A DNA stretch of 64,000 nt, taken from the IMG/VR virus record IMGVR_UViG_3300042904_000085, positions 1 through 64,000 of that record. One strand, written 5' to 3'. The notes under the pieces were generated by a model, which saw only the letters and a list, made by a program, of their open reading frames with translations, was not told the DNA's origin and did not search any database. Of this stretch, positions 51,719-60,173 are shown one piece after another. The position numbers and the translations under genes were made by a program. The number at the start of each line of letters is the position of its first letter. Within the stretch, counting starts at the first letter, position 1. The stretch comes from a virus.

Positions 51719-51870
51719 TGACATACACGGTAACTCCTCTCAACGAGCATGAGATCTGCCAGGTCCATGAACTCTGTGACGACGAGACTGGCGACATCAT
51801 GGTCATCGTGGAATACATCGACGGCGACCTTCAGGCTTACCTAGACAAGCTCAGTGACGACGAAGACTAA
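51718..51870 (+). CDS. Small acidic protein, 50 aa
   Basis: TAATG coupling. Strongly acidic (DDETGDIMVIVEYIDGD, LSDDED). Its end overlaps the methyltransferase start by 17 bases. An acidic DNA-mimic role is conceivable but only a guess. Confidence 0.6.
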   Translation: MTYTVTPLNEHEICQVHELCDDETGDIMVIVEYIDGDLQAYLDKLSDDED

Positions 51871-53350
51871 TGTGGCTCGTGGTACCTTCAACGTGCTTTC
51901 CCTCTGCAGCGGTGCGGGAATGCTGGATCTCGGACTCAGACTCGCTGTTCCAAGCGCTCGTACAGTCTGCTACGTTGAAAGGGAAATCAGCGCAGTCCAA
52001 GTCTTGGCGGCGCGCATACAAGACGGAAGCCTGGACGCAGCGCCTGTTTGGTCAGATCTGCACTCCTTCGACGGCCGCCCTTGGCGTGGAGTCGTGGATT
52101 GCATCATTGGCGGCTACCCGTGCCAGCCATTCTCCATTGCAGGCAAGCAGCGAGGTAAGCACGACCCTCGCCACCTCTGGCCAACCATCGCAGACCTTGT
52201 TCGACTTGTTCGACCAGCCGTCTGCTTCTTCGAGAACGTCGCCCAGCACCTCAACAACGGCTACCCAGAAGTCCACGAGGGACTGGAAGCAATTGGCTAC
52301 CGACCTGAAGTCGGATTGTTTGAGGCGTTCGAAGTTGGCGCAAGCCATGCGCGACGTCGACTCTTCATCCTTGCGGTGGAAGACTCCGACCGCGCTGTCG
52401 AAACCCTCAGACGGCTCATACAACCCGCCTGGGCAAGCGCAGCTCGACTTGCAAGCGAAGAACTGGGCCACGCCTACCGCGCGCATCTGGAAGGGCAGCG
52501 GAACAAAGGTCGTTCGCGACGACGGCAAGTCTCGGATGGACATGCTGGACTATCAGGCGGAACAGGGCTTCTCCACCTGGCCCACGCCGATGGTGCCGAA
52601 CGGCGGGCGCTCGATTGCGCATGCGGAAATTGTGGGGGCCACTGTCTACCACAACGGGAAGAAGGTGCAACGGGATCTTGGAGCGGCTGCCAAGATGTGG
52701 CCGACACCTCACGCGAACTGCACGAACGGAGCGGGTCGTCAGGGACGGCAAGGCGGGGAGAACATCCAGACAGCGGCATCGGTCTGGCCGACACCTCGAG
52801 CTTCGGACAACGAGAACCGCACGACACAGAATGCGCCCTCTCACGGAGTCTCCCATGGAGCGACTCTCGCGGGGACGGCGGGGTCATGGCAGACGATTAC
52901 TGCGACGGATGCCAAGAGTCGTGGATACAGCTACAGCAACGGGGATCACTCGAAGCCGTTCCTGTCGCTGACGGGGGAGGCGCAGACGTGGCCGACGCCG
53001 GTAGCGCAGGACGACAACAAGACGCCGGCGGCGCACATGGCGATGAAGGCGCGGATGAAGGGCGGGCCGAGGAAGAAGATTACATCTCTGTCCGTGATTT
53101 CTCAAGCCTTGGAATCTTTGCCCCAGGACCTAACCATCCTGTCTGGGCAGATATCATCCGAGACTTCCCAGAATACTCCCCCGCCCTCACGGCGGAAGCT
53201 CAATCCAGCTTTCGTGACGTGGTTGATGGGCCTGCCCCGGAACTGGCTCTCAGGCGGCTCGATCAGCTTCGAATTTTGGGAAACGGCGTCGTCCCAGCTG
53301 CTGCTGCAAGAGCTTTCTTATATCTGGGAAGGAAGCTAGTCGGTGTTTAA
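51854..53350 (+). CDS. DNA cytosine-C5 methyltransferase, 498 aa
   Basis: Motif I SLCSGAGMLDLG (16-27), catalytic Cys90 in PCQPFS (89-94), ENV (127-129), RRRLFIL (167-173) and motif X LGNGVVP near residue 475. Residues 180-400, the target-recognition part, are low-complexity with recurring VADT/LADT units. GTG start. The gene shares almost its whole length with a second frame (51870-53339), so its odd middle part is probably shaped by that overlap. Confidence 0.92.
   Translation: MTTKTNVARGTFNVLSLCSGAGMLDLGLRLAVPSARTVCYVEREISAVQVLAARIQDGSLDAAPVWSDLHSFDGRPWRGVVDCIIGGYPCQPFSIAGKQRGKHDPRHLWPTIADLVRLVRPAVCFFENVAQHLNNGYPEVHEGLEAIGYRPEVGLFEAFEVGASHARRRLFILAVEDSDRAVETLRRLIQPAWASAARLASEELGHAYRAHLEGQRNKGRSRRRQVSDGHAGLSGGTGLLHLAHADGAERRALDCACGNCGGHCLPQREEGATGSWSGCQDVADTSRELHERSGSSGTARRGEHPDSGIGLADTSSFGQREPHDTECALSRSLPWSDSRGDGGVMADDYCDGCQESWIQLQQRGSLEAVPVADGGGADVADAGSAGRQQDAGGAHGDEGADEGRAEEEDYISVRDFSSLGIFAPGPNHPVWADIIRDFPEYSPALTAEAQSSFRDVVDGPAPELALRRLDQLRILGNGVVPAAAARAFLYLGRKLVGV
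51870..53339 (+). CDS. WPTP-repeat protein overprinted on the methyltransferase gene, 489 aa
   Basis: Runs in the +1 frame for 1,470 bases inside the methyltransferase gene. It has five WPTP-type repeats (WATPTAR, WPTPMVP, WPTPHAN, WPTPRAS, WPTPVAQ) and ends RRKLNPAFVTWLMGLPRNWL, a phrase I know from phage and prophage proteins found with Dcm genes. Each WPTP lies on a VAD/LAD of the methyltransferase frame. ATG start just after the upstream stop region. Function unknown; it may help recognition or be a separate protein. Confidence 0.7.
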   Translation: MWLVVPSTCFPSAAVRECWISDSDSLFQALVQSATLKGKSAQSKSWRRAYKTEAWTQRLFGQICTPSTAALGVESWIASLAATRASHSPLQASSEVSTTLATSGQPSQTLFDLFDQPSASSRTSPSTSTTATQKSTRDWKQLATDLKSDCLRRSKLAQAMRDVDSSSLRWKTPTALSKPSDGSYNPPGQAQLDLQAKNWATPTARIWKGSGTKVVRDDGKSRMDMLDYQAEQGFSTWPTPMVPNGGRSIAHAEIVGATVYHNGKKVQRDLGAAAKMWPTPHANCTNGAGRQGRQGGENIQTAASVWPTPRASDNENRTTQNAPSHGVSHGATLAGTAGSWQTITATDAKSRGYSYSNGDHSKPFLSLTGEAQTWPTPVAQDDNKTPAAHMAMKARMKGGPRKKITSLSVISQALESLPQDLTILSGQISSETSQNTPPPSRRKLNPAFVTWLMGLPRNWLSGGSISFEFWETASSQLLLQELSYIWEGS

Positions 53351-53504
53351 AGGGCTGTTCTGTCGCATAGGCCTGCACTGTTATCACCGCAAGCTATTCG
53401 AGATGAGAGCCAGCAAATTCTGCAAGCTCAGTAAAGTTCGTTGGGACCTTAACCGGTGCTGTCATTGCCTAAAAGAGGCGTGGCATAAGTCGATATATCT
53501 ATGA
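53343..53504 (+). CDS. Basic Cys/His protein, 53 aa
   Basis: GTG overlaps the methyltransferase stop. C7, C13, C28 and CCHC near residue 40 suggest a zinc site in a basic protein. ATGA coupling downstream. Confidence 0.6.
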   Translation: MFKGLFCRIGLHCYHRKLFEMRASKFCKLSKVRWDLNRCCHCLKEAWHKSIYL

Positions 53505-54073
53505 TTACACTGTTCAGAGACGCAGCGCTGGAAGAGATTGCCAAGATCACTGTCAACTTCCGCAATGTGGCGATCGCCGGCGGCTACGCTGCCTGCCCTG
53601 ACAAGGCTGGCGACATTGACGTGTGGCTGCTAGACCAAGACATTAAGGGCAGCACTTGGAACCTGCAACACAGCATAGCCCTTCAGATTGACCGGACTGT
53701 CAATGCTTTCCGCAGGTTCCCAGATGATGTCCCTGAGCATGTCCAGAAGGATTATCAGGATACCACCTTCGCATTGCTACGCGCCTATCACAGCAAGGTG
53801 TCTGGCAAGACCGTGCAGATTCTAGCGGCACCTGAGAAGACCTTACAGGAACTGGTAAACCGGTTCGACGTGTCCACGCATGCCATCGGCTACATGCTGG
53901 CAGACCCGTTCACACTTGTAAAGGGTAAGAACTGGACACCGATTGACCAGCAGCCGAGGGCCTGTCATCTCAATACGCCGGACAGTACTCGCGAGCGACT
54001 CGTGAAGCTGTGCGCACGCTACGGATTTCAACTGGACAAGGCTGACGAGTTCCTCTTGGACCTGTCCACGTAA
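53501..54073 (+). CDS. Nucleotidyltransferase-like protein, 190 aa
   Basis: IAGGYAACPDKAGDIDVWLL at residues 25-44 has the GG...DxD signature of the pol-beta/CCA-adding nucleotidyltransferase superfamily; a third acidic residue may be D88 or D89. Near the RNA ligase, tRNA repair or end modification is plausible. Family membership is inferred from this one motif. Confidence 0.7.
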   Translation: MITLFRDAALEEIAKITVNFRNVAIAGGYAACPDKAGDIDVWLLDQDIKGSTWNLQHSIALQIDRTVNAFRRFPDDVPEHVQKDYQDTTFALLRAYHSKVSGKTVQILAAPEKTLQELVNRFDVSTHAIGYMLADPFTLVKGKNWTPIDQQPRACHLNTPDSTRERLVKLCARYGFQLDKADEFLLDLST

Positions 54074-54246
54074 TGTCGAACTACCAGTTCGCTGCGGTTC
54101 TGGCAGGAATCCCAGCGACACTAGGCATGGCACATCTGGCCATGTATCTGCGCTTTGGTATACCTGCCGAAGGCTGGGCGTCGTTAACCTGCTTGTTCCT
54201 GTCAGTGCCAGGATGGGTCAAGCTTTTCAGGACTAAGAATAAGTGA
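54073..54246 (+). CDS. Membrane protein, 57 aa
   Basis: TAATG and GTGA couplings. Hydrophobic from residue 6 to 45, basic end. Separates the nucleotidyltransferase-like gene and the RNA ligase. Confidence 0.6.
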   Translation: MSNYQFAAVLAGIPATLGMAHLAMYLRFGIPAEGWASLTCLFLSVPGWVKLFRTKNK

Positions 54247-55541
54247 GCTATCAGGCAATAGTTACTAGTTTGCACAATGTGCGAAAGCATCCCAACGCGG
54301 ATCGCTTGAACCTCGCCACTGTGCATGGCCACCAGGTGGTGGTCGGCCTCGAGGCCAAGGAAGGTGATCGAGGCGTGTTCTTCCCCTGCGACGGGCAACT
54401 CTCCGAGGCCATGGCCGAGGCTAACGACCTTGTCGGCTACACTGACCCAGCCACCGGAGAGAAGAAGGGTGGCTTCTTCGCGAAGAATCGCAGGGTGCGA
54501 GCGCAGAAGTTTCGTGGTGAGAAGTCTGACGGCTTCTTCATCGAGCTTGACAAATTGGCCTTTACCGGCTATGATCTGTCTACTCTGGAGGACGGCTTCG
54601 CCTTCACAGAGCTAGGCGGCGTTCAGGTCTGTCAGAAGTATTACACTCCTGCCACGCGGGCCAAGATGTCCAGACCTGGTCAGGCGCGCAAGCAGCGCAA
54701 CCTGATCTTCCCTGAGCACATCGACACAGCCCAGTTCCGCTACAACTCACATCGCATCCCTGTCGGCGCGGTCGTGTACATCACCGAGAAGGCGCATGGC
54801 ACTTCTGGCAGGTATGGCAATGTGGCAGAGACGACGCCGATGTCAGGCTGGCAGAAGTTCTGGGCCAAGCTGGCAGGATTCATCGGAAGGTTTGACCCTG
54901 CAACAGAGTTCTTCGGCTATCAGCATCTGTCAGGCTCTCGCCGGGTAGTGCTGGACAAGCAGCCAGAAGCTGCCAGTTACTACGGGACCAACAGTTTCCG
55001 CGAGGACGTCGTCGCCGGCATCGAGCTGCACAAGGGCGAAGTGCTCTACTTCGAGATTGTTGGCGACGTGGCAGAAGGTCAGCCCATCATGCCTGTCCAC
55101 ACTGTCAAGGATGAACTGAAGGACATCCAGAAGCAGTATGGCAAGAAGATGGATTACAGGTATGGCACATTGTCAGGCGAACACAAGATGCTTGTGTATC
55201 GTGTGACTCGGCTCAACGAGGACGGCGTCGAAACAGACCTGTCGTGGCAACAGGTCAAGCAGCGGTGCAAGGAGCTGGGCCTGCAGACTGTGCCGGAACT
55301 GGACATGATGTTCACGACTGACGATAGTGACATCTCTCGCCAGATGTTGACAGACACTGTCGAGGCGCTAACAGACGGCCCGTCAACACTGGACAGCTCG
55401 CACATTCGCGAGGGTGTCGTGGTGCGCGTCGAGTCTGACCAGGGCACGTGGTTCTTCAAGAACAAGTCGTGGGCCTTCGGCGTACTGGAAGGCTACATCA
55501 AGGACTCGGACACCTACGTGGATACCGAGGAAGCAGCGTGA
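54243..55541 (+). CDS. RNA ligase of the DraRnl (Rnl5) type, 432 aa
   Basis: Residues 1-100 form an OB fold with HPNADRLNLATV, the phrase of PheRS/Trbp-like tRNA-binding domains, as in Deinococcus DraRnl. Nucleotidyltransferase motif I is KAHGTS (183-188, catalytic Lys183), motif III LYFEIVG, motif IV EGVVVRV and motif V WFFKNK. Joins RNA ends, possibly repairing tRNAs cut by host defences. GTG start. The first codons contain a palindrome copy. Confidence 0.88.
   Translation: MSYQAIVTSLHNVRKHPNADRLNLATVHGHQVVVGLEAKEGDRGVFFPCDGQLSEAMAEANDLVGYTDPATGEKKGGFFAKNRRVRAQKFRGEKSDGFFIELDKLAFTGYDLSTLEDGFAFTELGGVQVCQKYYTPATRAKMSRPGQARKQRNLIFPEHIDTAQFRYNSHRIPVGAVVYITEKAHGTSGRYGNVAETTPMSGWQKFWAKLAGFIGRFDPATEFFGYQHLSGSRRVVLDKQPEAASYYGTNSFREDVVAGIELHKGEVLYFEIVGDVAEGQPIMPVHTVKDELKDIQKQYGKKMDYRYGTLSGEHKMLVYRVTRLNEDGVETDLSWQQVKQRCKELGLQTVPELDMMFTTDDSDISRQMLTDTVEALTDGPSTLDSSHIREGVVVRVESDQGTWFFKNKSWAFGVLEGYIKDSDTYVDTEEAA
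54270..54284. repeat. TTGCAC-AAT-GTGCGA, near-perfect palindrome near RNA ligase start
   Basis: One mismatch; codons here are L-H-N-V-R, not a zinc knuckle, so the DNA pattern is not forced by a CxxC motif. Confidence 0.6.
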
Positions 55542-55780
55542 ACGAATCGACACCAGAAGAAATTGCCGCAGCCAAGGCGGTCAGGGGCCTCGCAGCGAAC
55601 ATCATCGCTCTCTGCGAGGGCTGGCCTCCACATGAGATTGCCGCAGCCCTAGCAATGGCGCTTGGGTTCGTATTAGCCACGGAGATGGATGAGCCGCACG
55701 ATGTCCTCGAGGAAACCTACGACCAACTCACTGCCATTATTGACGACTTCAGAGAGTCCCTCCCAGCCGGATCCCTCTGA
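55538..55780 (+). CDS. Hypothetical helical protein, 80 aa
   Basis: GTGA coupling to the RNA ligase. Helical, acidic, with one Cys; no motif. Confidence 0.65.
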   Translation: MNESTPEEIAAAKAVRGLAANIIALCEGWPPHEIAAALAMALGFVLATEMDEPHDVLEETYDQLTAIIDDFRESLPAGSL

Positions 55781-56189
55781 GATCTACATCCCGACGACTC
55801 GGGAAATCTCGAAGCTGGTCACGTTCTACCTCAAGAACGTGCGCAACCACTCGAAGGACGAATACATCGGCCTGTTCAGGAACATCCAGGCGATGATGCG
55901 CCGGGGCCGAGTGACCATGAACGACGTCAGCGCCGCGCTCCAGAACTACGCAGCTGACGAATACGTACGGTCGCTCGACCAGCGACTGCGCAAGCACATT
56001 CGCGTGTTCTTCAAGGAAGAGAACATCCTCCAGTGGATCACGCCTGTGCCCAAGAGCGGCAAGCAGCCTGAGGCATCCCTGTCCAACGTCGACAGGCTGA
56101 CCGTTCGCAATAAGGGTGTCAACGTTCCCATCGCCGTGACGCCTGCCAAGACCTACGAGCCGGACCCAGAATCTGACAATGCGCTATAA
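55689..56189 (+). CDS. Hypothetical protein, up to 166 aa
   Basis: ATG 55689 has GGAG close upstream but overlaps the previous gene by 92 bases; TTG 55740 would give a shorter product. A helical core DEYIGLFRNIQAMMRRGRVT continues to about residue 115, then a basic tail. Unknown. Confidence 0.65.
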   Translation: MSRTMSSRKPTTNSLPLLTTSESPSQPDPSEIYIPTTREISKLVTFYLKNVRNHSKDEYIGLFRNIQAMMRRGRVTMNDVSAALQNYAADEYVRSLDQRLRKHIRVFFKEENILQWITPVPKSGKQPEASLSNVDRLTVRNKGVNVPIAVTPAKTYEPDPESDNAL

Positions 56190-56586
56190 CCTGACCCACC
56201 TAGAAGAACTGCGACACGTGCCCAACGTTGGCATGATTGTCGAGCAGATTGACCATGCTGCCACAATCTCGTCAGACGAGATGCGCCGCTACGGCATCTC
56301 GCTACCGTCAGTTTTCCCAGGAGGACCACCAGTCGAAGGCAAAGTTGTCAGGCCGCCCATGAAGGCTGAGATTGATACGTATCTCAGGTTCTTAGTTGTT
56401 GACGCCTACATCGGCTTCATGGAATCGCGCACACAGGCCGACCAGGAGAAGCAGGAGATTCCAGACTCGGAAATCGAAGGCATCCTCTCGTATGTTGATC
56501 CCATGTTTGAGGTCAGCATTACGGGACTGGAAGGAGGCCCAGAAGGGTTCCTAACCGCACGAATCGCACGTCGTCTCACTTGGTAA
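56179..56586 (+). CDS. Hypothetical protein, 135 aa
   Basis: Overlaps the previous gene by 11 bases. Helical, acidic middle and a strand-rich end (EVSITGLEGGPEGFLTARI). Not recognised. Confidence 0.7.
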   Translation: MRYNLTHLEELRHVPNVGMIVEQIDHAATISSDEMRRYGISLPSVFPGGPPVEGKVVRPPMKAEIDTYLRFLVVDAYIGFMESRTQADQEKQEIPDSEIEGILSYVDPMFEVSITGLEGGPEGFLTARIARRLTW

Positions 56587-56996
56587 CACACGGTCTCAGC
56601 AACACTCCAGAATACAGGGTATGGGCAGCCGCCAAGAGCAGGTGCTCAAACCCTAACGACCCAGCATATCCGGAGTATGGCGGTAGAGGCATTCTAATGT
56701 GCGAGAGGTGGAGGATTAGTTTTTCATCCTTCATCTGCGATATGGGTCAGCGGCCTCCTAAGCATACGCTGGAAAGAATCGACAACAACAAGGGCTATTC
56801 TCCTGATAACTGCAAGTGGGCCACGCAGTCGGAGCAAGCCCGTAACAAGCGCAAATATAAACAGAAGAATAAGCCGACTCACTGCGTGCGGGGCCACGAC
56901 CTTAGCGCTGCAAAGATTCGAGCAAACGGTACAAGAATGTGCCGAACGTGTGACGCAATTCGTGCCAAGGGAAGACGTGCCGCTACCAATATATAG
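56580..56996 (+). CDS. HNH-like phage nuclease, 138 aa
   Basis: TTG start. NTPEYRVWAAAKSRCSNPND, YGGRGILMCERW, then LERIDNNKGYSPDNCKWAT is the core of a widespread phage protein family related to HNH/AP2-type homing nucleases. A C-terminal CVRGHDL...CRTCDA knuckle is added. AT-richer than its neighbours, suggesting insertion. Confidence 0.82.
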   Translation: MVTHGLSNTPEYRVWAAAKSRCSNPNDPAYPEYGGRGILMCERWRISFSSFICDMGQRPPKHTLERIDNNKGYSPDNCKWATQSEQARNKRKYKQKNKPTHCVRGHDLSAAKIRANGTRMCRTCDAIRAKGRRAATNI

Positions 56997-58761
56997 CAAT
57001 GGTGAAGCTCTATCTTATGTTCAGTCCAAGGGTTGGAAACACAAAACCAGCGGTGAAGAACTGGTCCTCGAGATTTGCCCGTTTTGCGGCAAAGGCCCTT
57101 TTAAGTTCTATCTTAATAACTCAAGCGGCCTGTATTCCTGCAAGTTCGGCTCCTGCGGAGAACAAGGAAACTTCTACCAGCTCCAGCGTCACCTCGGGGA
57201 CAACGAGCCTGTATCCCCGCTTAAACAGCAGACCGAACAAAAGCCGACTAAGAGCTGGGCACTCTCTGAAATCGCCCACCTTGAGAAGGCGCTCCACGAG
57301 AGCGAGGCGGCGCTAGCCTATCTGACAGGCCGTGGCATCACGGCCGAAACTGCCAAGGCCTGGCACCTAGGCCTGAAGAAAGACAACAACGACGTCGAGT
57401 GGCTGCTTATACCCTACATCCATAACGGGGAGATTGTCGACGTCAAGTATCGCAGCCTGCCACCGGCCGAGAAGCGCTTCCAGCGCAAGGGCGGCGGCAT
57501 GTCCATTCTGTTCGGTCAGCATCTGCTCGACAAGCACAAGGGCGACGACGAGCGCGTCCTCTACATGGTCGAGGGTGAGCTGGATGCCATCACCATGTGG
57601 CAGCAGGGCTTCTCGCCAGTCCTGTCAACTACGACAGGATCTGCTTCATTTGCTGTCGAATGGTACGACGCGATCGAGAAGTACAACCCCAACAAGGTTG
57701 TCATCTGCTACGACTCCGACGCCGCTGGCCAGAAGGGCGCCGAGAAGCACGTCAAGAAGTTCGAACAGGACAACCGGACAGTCCTGAATATCGTCCTGCC
57801 AGACGCTAAGGACGCGAACGAATACTTCCAGACTCACAGCTCTGAAGACTTCGAGCGCCTAGTCAAGGCTGCCGCCACCCAGGAGATGCCAAGCTGCCTG
57901 TCCATGTCGACAGTGCTTGACAAGCTTGAGGAGCAGCTCTGGCTGTCGACGGACGCCTTTGACGGCATCCCTAGCCAGTTCGAAGACATCAATACCATGG
58001 TGGGCGGCGGCTATTGGAACGGTCAGCTTGTCGTTCTGTCAGGCACGTCAGGCACTGGCAAGACTAGCTTCCTCTTACAGGAGCTACTCCATACTGCCAA
58101 GATGCAGAATCCGACATTCCTGATGTGTCTGGAAATGCCGACCATCATGATGATGCGCAAGATCATCGAGAAGGAATACGGCGTTCCGATGCTGAAGATT
58201 CGGCAGGAGCACGTCGAGCAGTATCGTCAGAACCTGTCCAAGGTTCCACTCTATCTGGGTGACAAGGGCAGCACGCTGGAAGATGTTGAGCAGACTATTA
58301 GGGCTGCCGTAAAGCGCTACGACCTGAAGTGTGTGGCCTTTGATAACCTGAACTACTTTGTCAGGAGCATCGAACACGAGGCCCAGGAAATCGGCAAGGT
58401 GACGAAGCGGATGAAGGAGCTGGCCGTAGAGCTCCATATCCCCATCATCATGGTCAGCCAGTTGCGCAAGTTCGATGACGAGCAGCGCGCCCCGCACAAG
58501 GGCGACTTGAAGGGCGCGAGCGCTATCGATCAAGACGCCGACTCCATCATCCTGCTATGGCGCCGACGAAACAAGTCAGAGGTCAAGACGTTCGGAGCTA
58601 ACGGAGCTGGCTTCGTTGGCAACCAGTCGCCCTACACACTGGTCAGGGTCGACAAGGCACGCTACGCCGCCGGCGGTGAGACTTACCTCTACTTCGAGGG
58701 CAGCAGGTCGACCTATCGCGATCTGACACCAGGTGAGCAGGAAGGAATGAGGAAGAGCTAA
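56950..58761 (+). CDS. Primase-helicase, T7 gp4 type, 603 aa
   Basis: Zinc domain C43, C46, C64, C69; TOPRIM motifs VEGELDA (about 207-213) and CYDSDAAG (about 253-260); RecA-like helicase with Walker A SGTSGTGKTS (about 364-373) and IIMVSQLRK (about 498). Opens DNA and makes primers at the fork. GTG start in the tail of the HNH-like gene. Confidence 0.95.
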   Translation: MTQFVPREDVPLPIYSNGEALSYVQSKGWKHKTSGEELVLEICPFCGKGPFKFYLNNSSGLYSCKFGSCGEQGNFYQLQRHLGDNEPVSPLKQQTEQKPTKSWALSEIAHLEKALHESEAALAYLTGRGITAETAKAWHLGLKKDNNDVEWLLIPYIHNGEIVDVKYRSLPPAEKRFQRKGGGMSILFGQHLLDKHKGDDERVLYMVEGELDAITMWQQGFSPVLSTTTGSASFAVEWYDAIEKYNPNKVVICYDSDAAGQKGAEKHVKKFEQDNRTVLNIVLPDAKDANEYFQTHSSEDFERLVKAAATQEMPSCLSMSTVLDKLEEQLWLSTDAFDGIPSQFEDINTMVGGGYWNGQLVVLSGTSGTGKTSFLLQELLHTAKMQNPTFLMCLEMPTIMMMRKIIEKEYGVPMLKIRQEHVEQYRQNLSKVPLYLGDKGSTLEDVEQTIRAAVKRYDLKCVAFDNLNYFVRSIEHEAQEIGKVTKRMKELAVELHIPIIMVSQLRKFDDEQRAPHKGDLKGASAIDQDADSIILLWRRRNKSEVKTFGANGAGFVGNQSPYTLVRVDKARYAAGGETYLYFEGSRSTYRDLTPGEQEGMRKS

Positions 58762-59375
58762 TGCCTATTATCACTTCAGCGGACTCTCAACGAGCGCAGG
58801 CCATGCTCAATCAGGTGGCCAGCGAAACGAATTTCGGCAGTGGCAGCGACCGTACCGCCTTCCTGCGAGAAGTCGCGGCTCGCCTCGGTGGGAGCTGGGG
58901 CCTCGCTGGTTCGCCTGGATACCCGTACAACGACACGCTGGCGTGGTACACTGGACCGAACGCCAACGTCGTCATGTTCACGGTTTTGACCGACGGCAAC
59001 GAGCTTCAGTGGCGCTTCAAAGGGGCGGAAGTAGGGGTCTGGCTAGACCCTGTCACGCTGAAACGACGGAGCGAGGATGACGACGAAGAGACAGGACCCG
59101 GCCCAACGGGACCGCTCCCCCAGATCCCGCGCAACCTAGACCCACGAGCCATCAAGGTTGGAGAGCAGGTCGCCACACGAATCTTCAACACCGGAGCATT
59201 TGCCGAGGTCGGTGTCAAGGGAAAACAGGCGTCGTTCGGAATCCTAGCCATCTCTGCCGTCGCGGCTGTTGCAGCCGACTGGGCCATCAAACTGGCGCTG
59301 AAGGTGCCGAAGAAGCCGCCGACAGAGGACGACAAGGATGAGCTGGATGACAGGATTCAGGACATCTTCTCCTAG
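58761..59375 (+). CDS. Hypothetical protein, 204 aa
   Basis: A folded N-terminal domain, an acidic/Pro-rich linker (EDDDEETGPGPTGP), then an Ala-rich hydrophobic segment (AISAVAAVAADWAIKLAL) that may be a membrane anchor. Coupled to the primase-helicase by one base. Unknown. Confidence 0.7.
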   Translation: MPIITSADSQRAQAMLNQVASETNFGSGSDRTAFLREVAARLGGSWGLAGSPGYPYNDTLAWYTGPNANVVMFTVLTDGNELQWRFKGAEVGVWLDPVTLKRRSEDDDEETGPGPTGPLPQIPRNLDPRAIKVGEQVATRIFNTGAFAEVGVKGKQASFGILAISAVAAVAADWAIKLALKVPKKPPTEDDKDELDDRIQDIFS

Positions 59376-59385
59376 CGTTTTTTGC

Positions 59386-59414
59386 TGGACACACACGCTA
59401 GTTTCGTGTATCAT
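59386..59414 (+). promoter_or_regulatory. Promoter with repeat spacer
   Basis: TGGACA 59386-59391, 17-base spacer (CACACGCTAGTTTCGTG, the degenerate inverted repeat), TATCAT 59409-59414. A leader of about 80 bases follows. Confidence 0.7.
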
Positions 59415-59498
59415 GTGTATTGTTACAAGCGTCGTTTACTCCATCAACCAAACGGCTAGGAGTGTTCCTTCAGGTGGGCTGCTCCTAGCCATTCCTCA

Positions 59499-59957
59499 AT
59501 GACGGTAGACGACGTTCATAACGAGTTGCACTTTGTGCAATACGAGCCGACGCTAAGAGGCATCCAGGCGATCTGGAAGTCGATTCAGCAGAAGCAGTCC
59601 GAAGCTCGAAAAGATCCAAGCAAGGTCAAAGCCTACAAGGGGTTCCTGACACGCTGTATCACGAAGCTGAAGGACGACAAGATGTCCGACGAGCAGCAAC
59701 TGTCGGCGGCTAAAGAATTCTGGGCCTGGTATGACCAGCAGGTCGAGCGGTACAAAATCGCTGAACTGCAGTCTCGCCGGTTCCCACCCTACTGGGAAGC
59801 ATGGTCGGAGAAGCATCTCCCAGCCCAGTGGGCCGAAGTAATGATGGCGTTCAACGCCGTTATTGAAGACACGTCCAAGCGGACGCTCGAGAACCTGAAG
59901 CGCGCTTACGTGGAGATGTTTCAAGCTTACGCGTCGTTTCATGCCGAGAGTAGTTGA
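59499..59957 (+). CDS. Hypothetical helical protein, 152 aa
   Basis: All-helical, basic/acidic mixed (IWKSIQQKQSEARKDPSKVK). No motif. A palindrome copy lies in codons 10-14. Overlaps the next gene by 17 bases. Confidence 0.7.
   Translation: MTVDDVHNELHFVQYEPTLRGIQAIWKSIQQKQSEARKDPSKVKAYKGFLTRCITKLKDDKMSDEQQLSAAKEFWAWYDQQVERYKIAELQSRRFPPYWEAWSEKHLPAQWAEVMMAFNAVIEDTSKRTLENLKRAYVEMFQAYASFHAESS
59526..59540. repeat. TTGCAC-TTT-GTGCAA palindrome (start of gene)
   Basis: Perfect copy, codons L-H-F-V-Q, 27 bases into the gene at 59499. Here too the reading frame is not a zinc knuckle. Confidence 0.65.
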
Positions 59958-60150
59958 CGGGGTAGCCATCACTGAGAGGAATCGGTTCAGCGTTTACGTT
60001 CGACCGAAGGATAGCCAAGGGCTAGCAGACCTCCAGAAATGGCTCGCCGGGTTCACCAAGGCTGGCATCAGGGCGGCACTCATTCTCACTGATAAGGGAT
60101 ACGCGCTGTACCGTGCTGACATGGTGGACATGTTCGATGAAGTTGACTAA
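59941..60150 (+). CDS. Hypothetical protein, 69 aa
   Basis: Alpha/beta (RFSVYVRPKDSQGLADLQKW; RAALILTDKGYALYRA). Unknown. Confidence 0.65.
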   Translation: MPRVVDGVAITERNRFSVYVRPKDSQGLADLQKWLAGFTKAGIRAALILTDKGYALYRADMVDMFDEVD

Positions 60151-60157
60151 TCGGCCG

Positions 60158-60173
60158 GTGCGCGCTCGCGCAC
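60158..60173 (+). promoter_or_regulatory. GTGCGCG-CT-CGCGCAC hairpin touching a start codon
   Basis: A 7-bp GC stem with a 2-base loop ends on the base before ATG 60174, where a ribosome site would be. It may block or position initiation. Confidence 0.55.
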
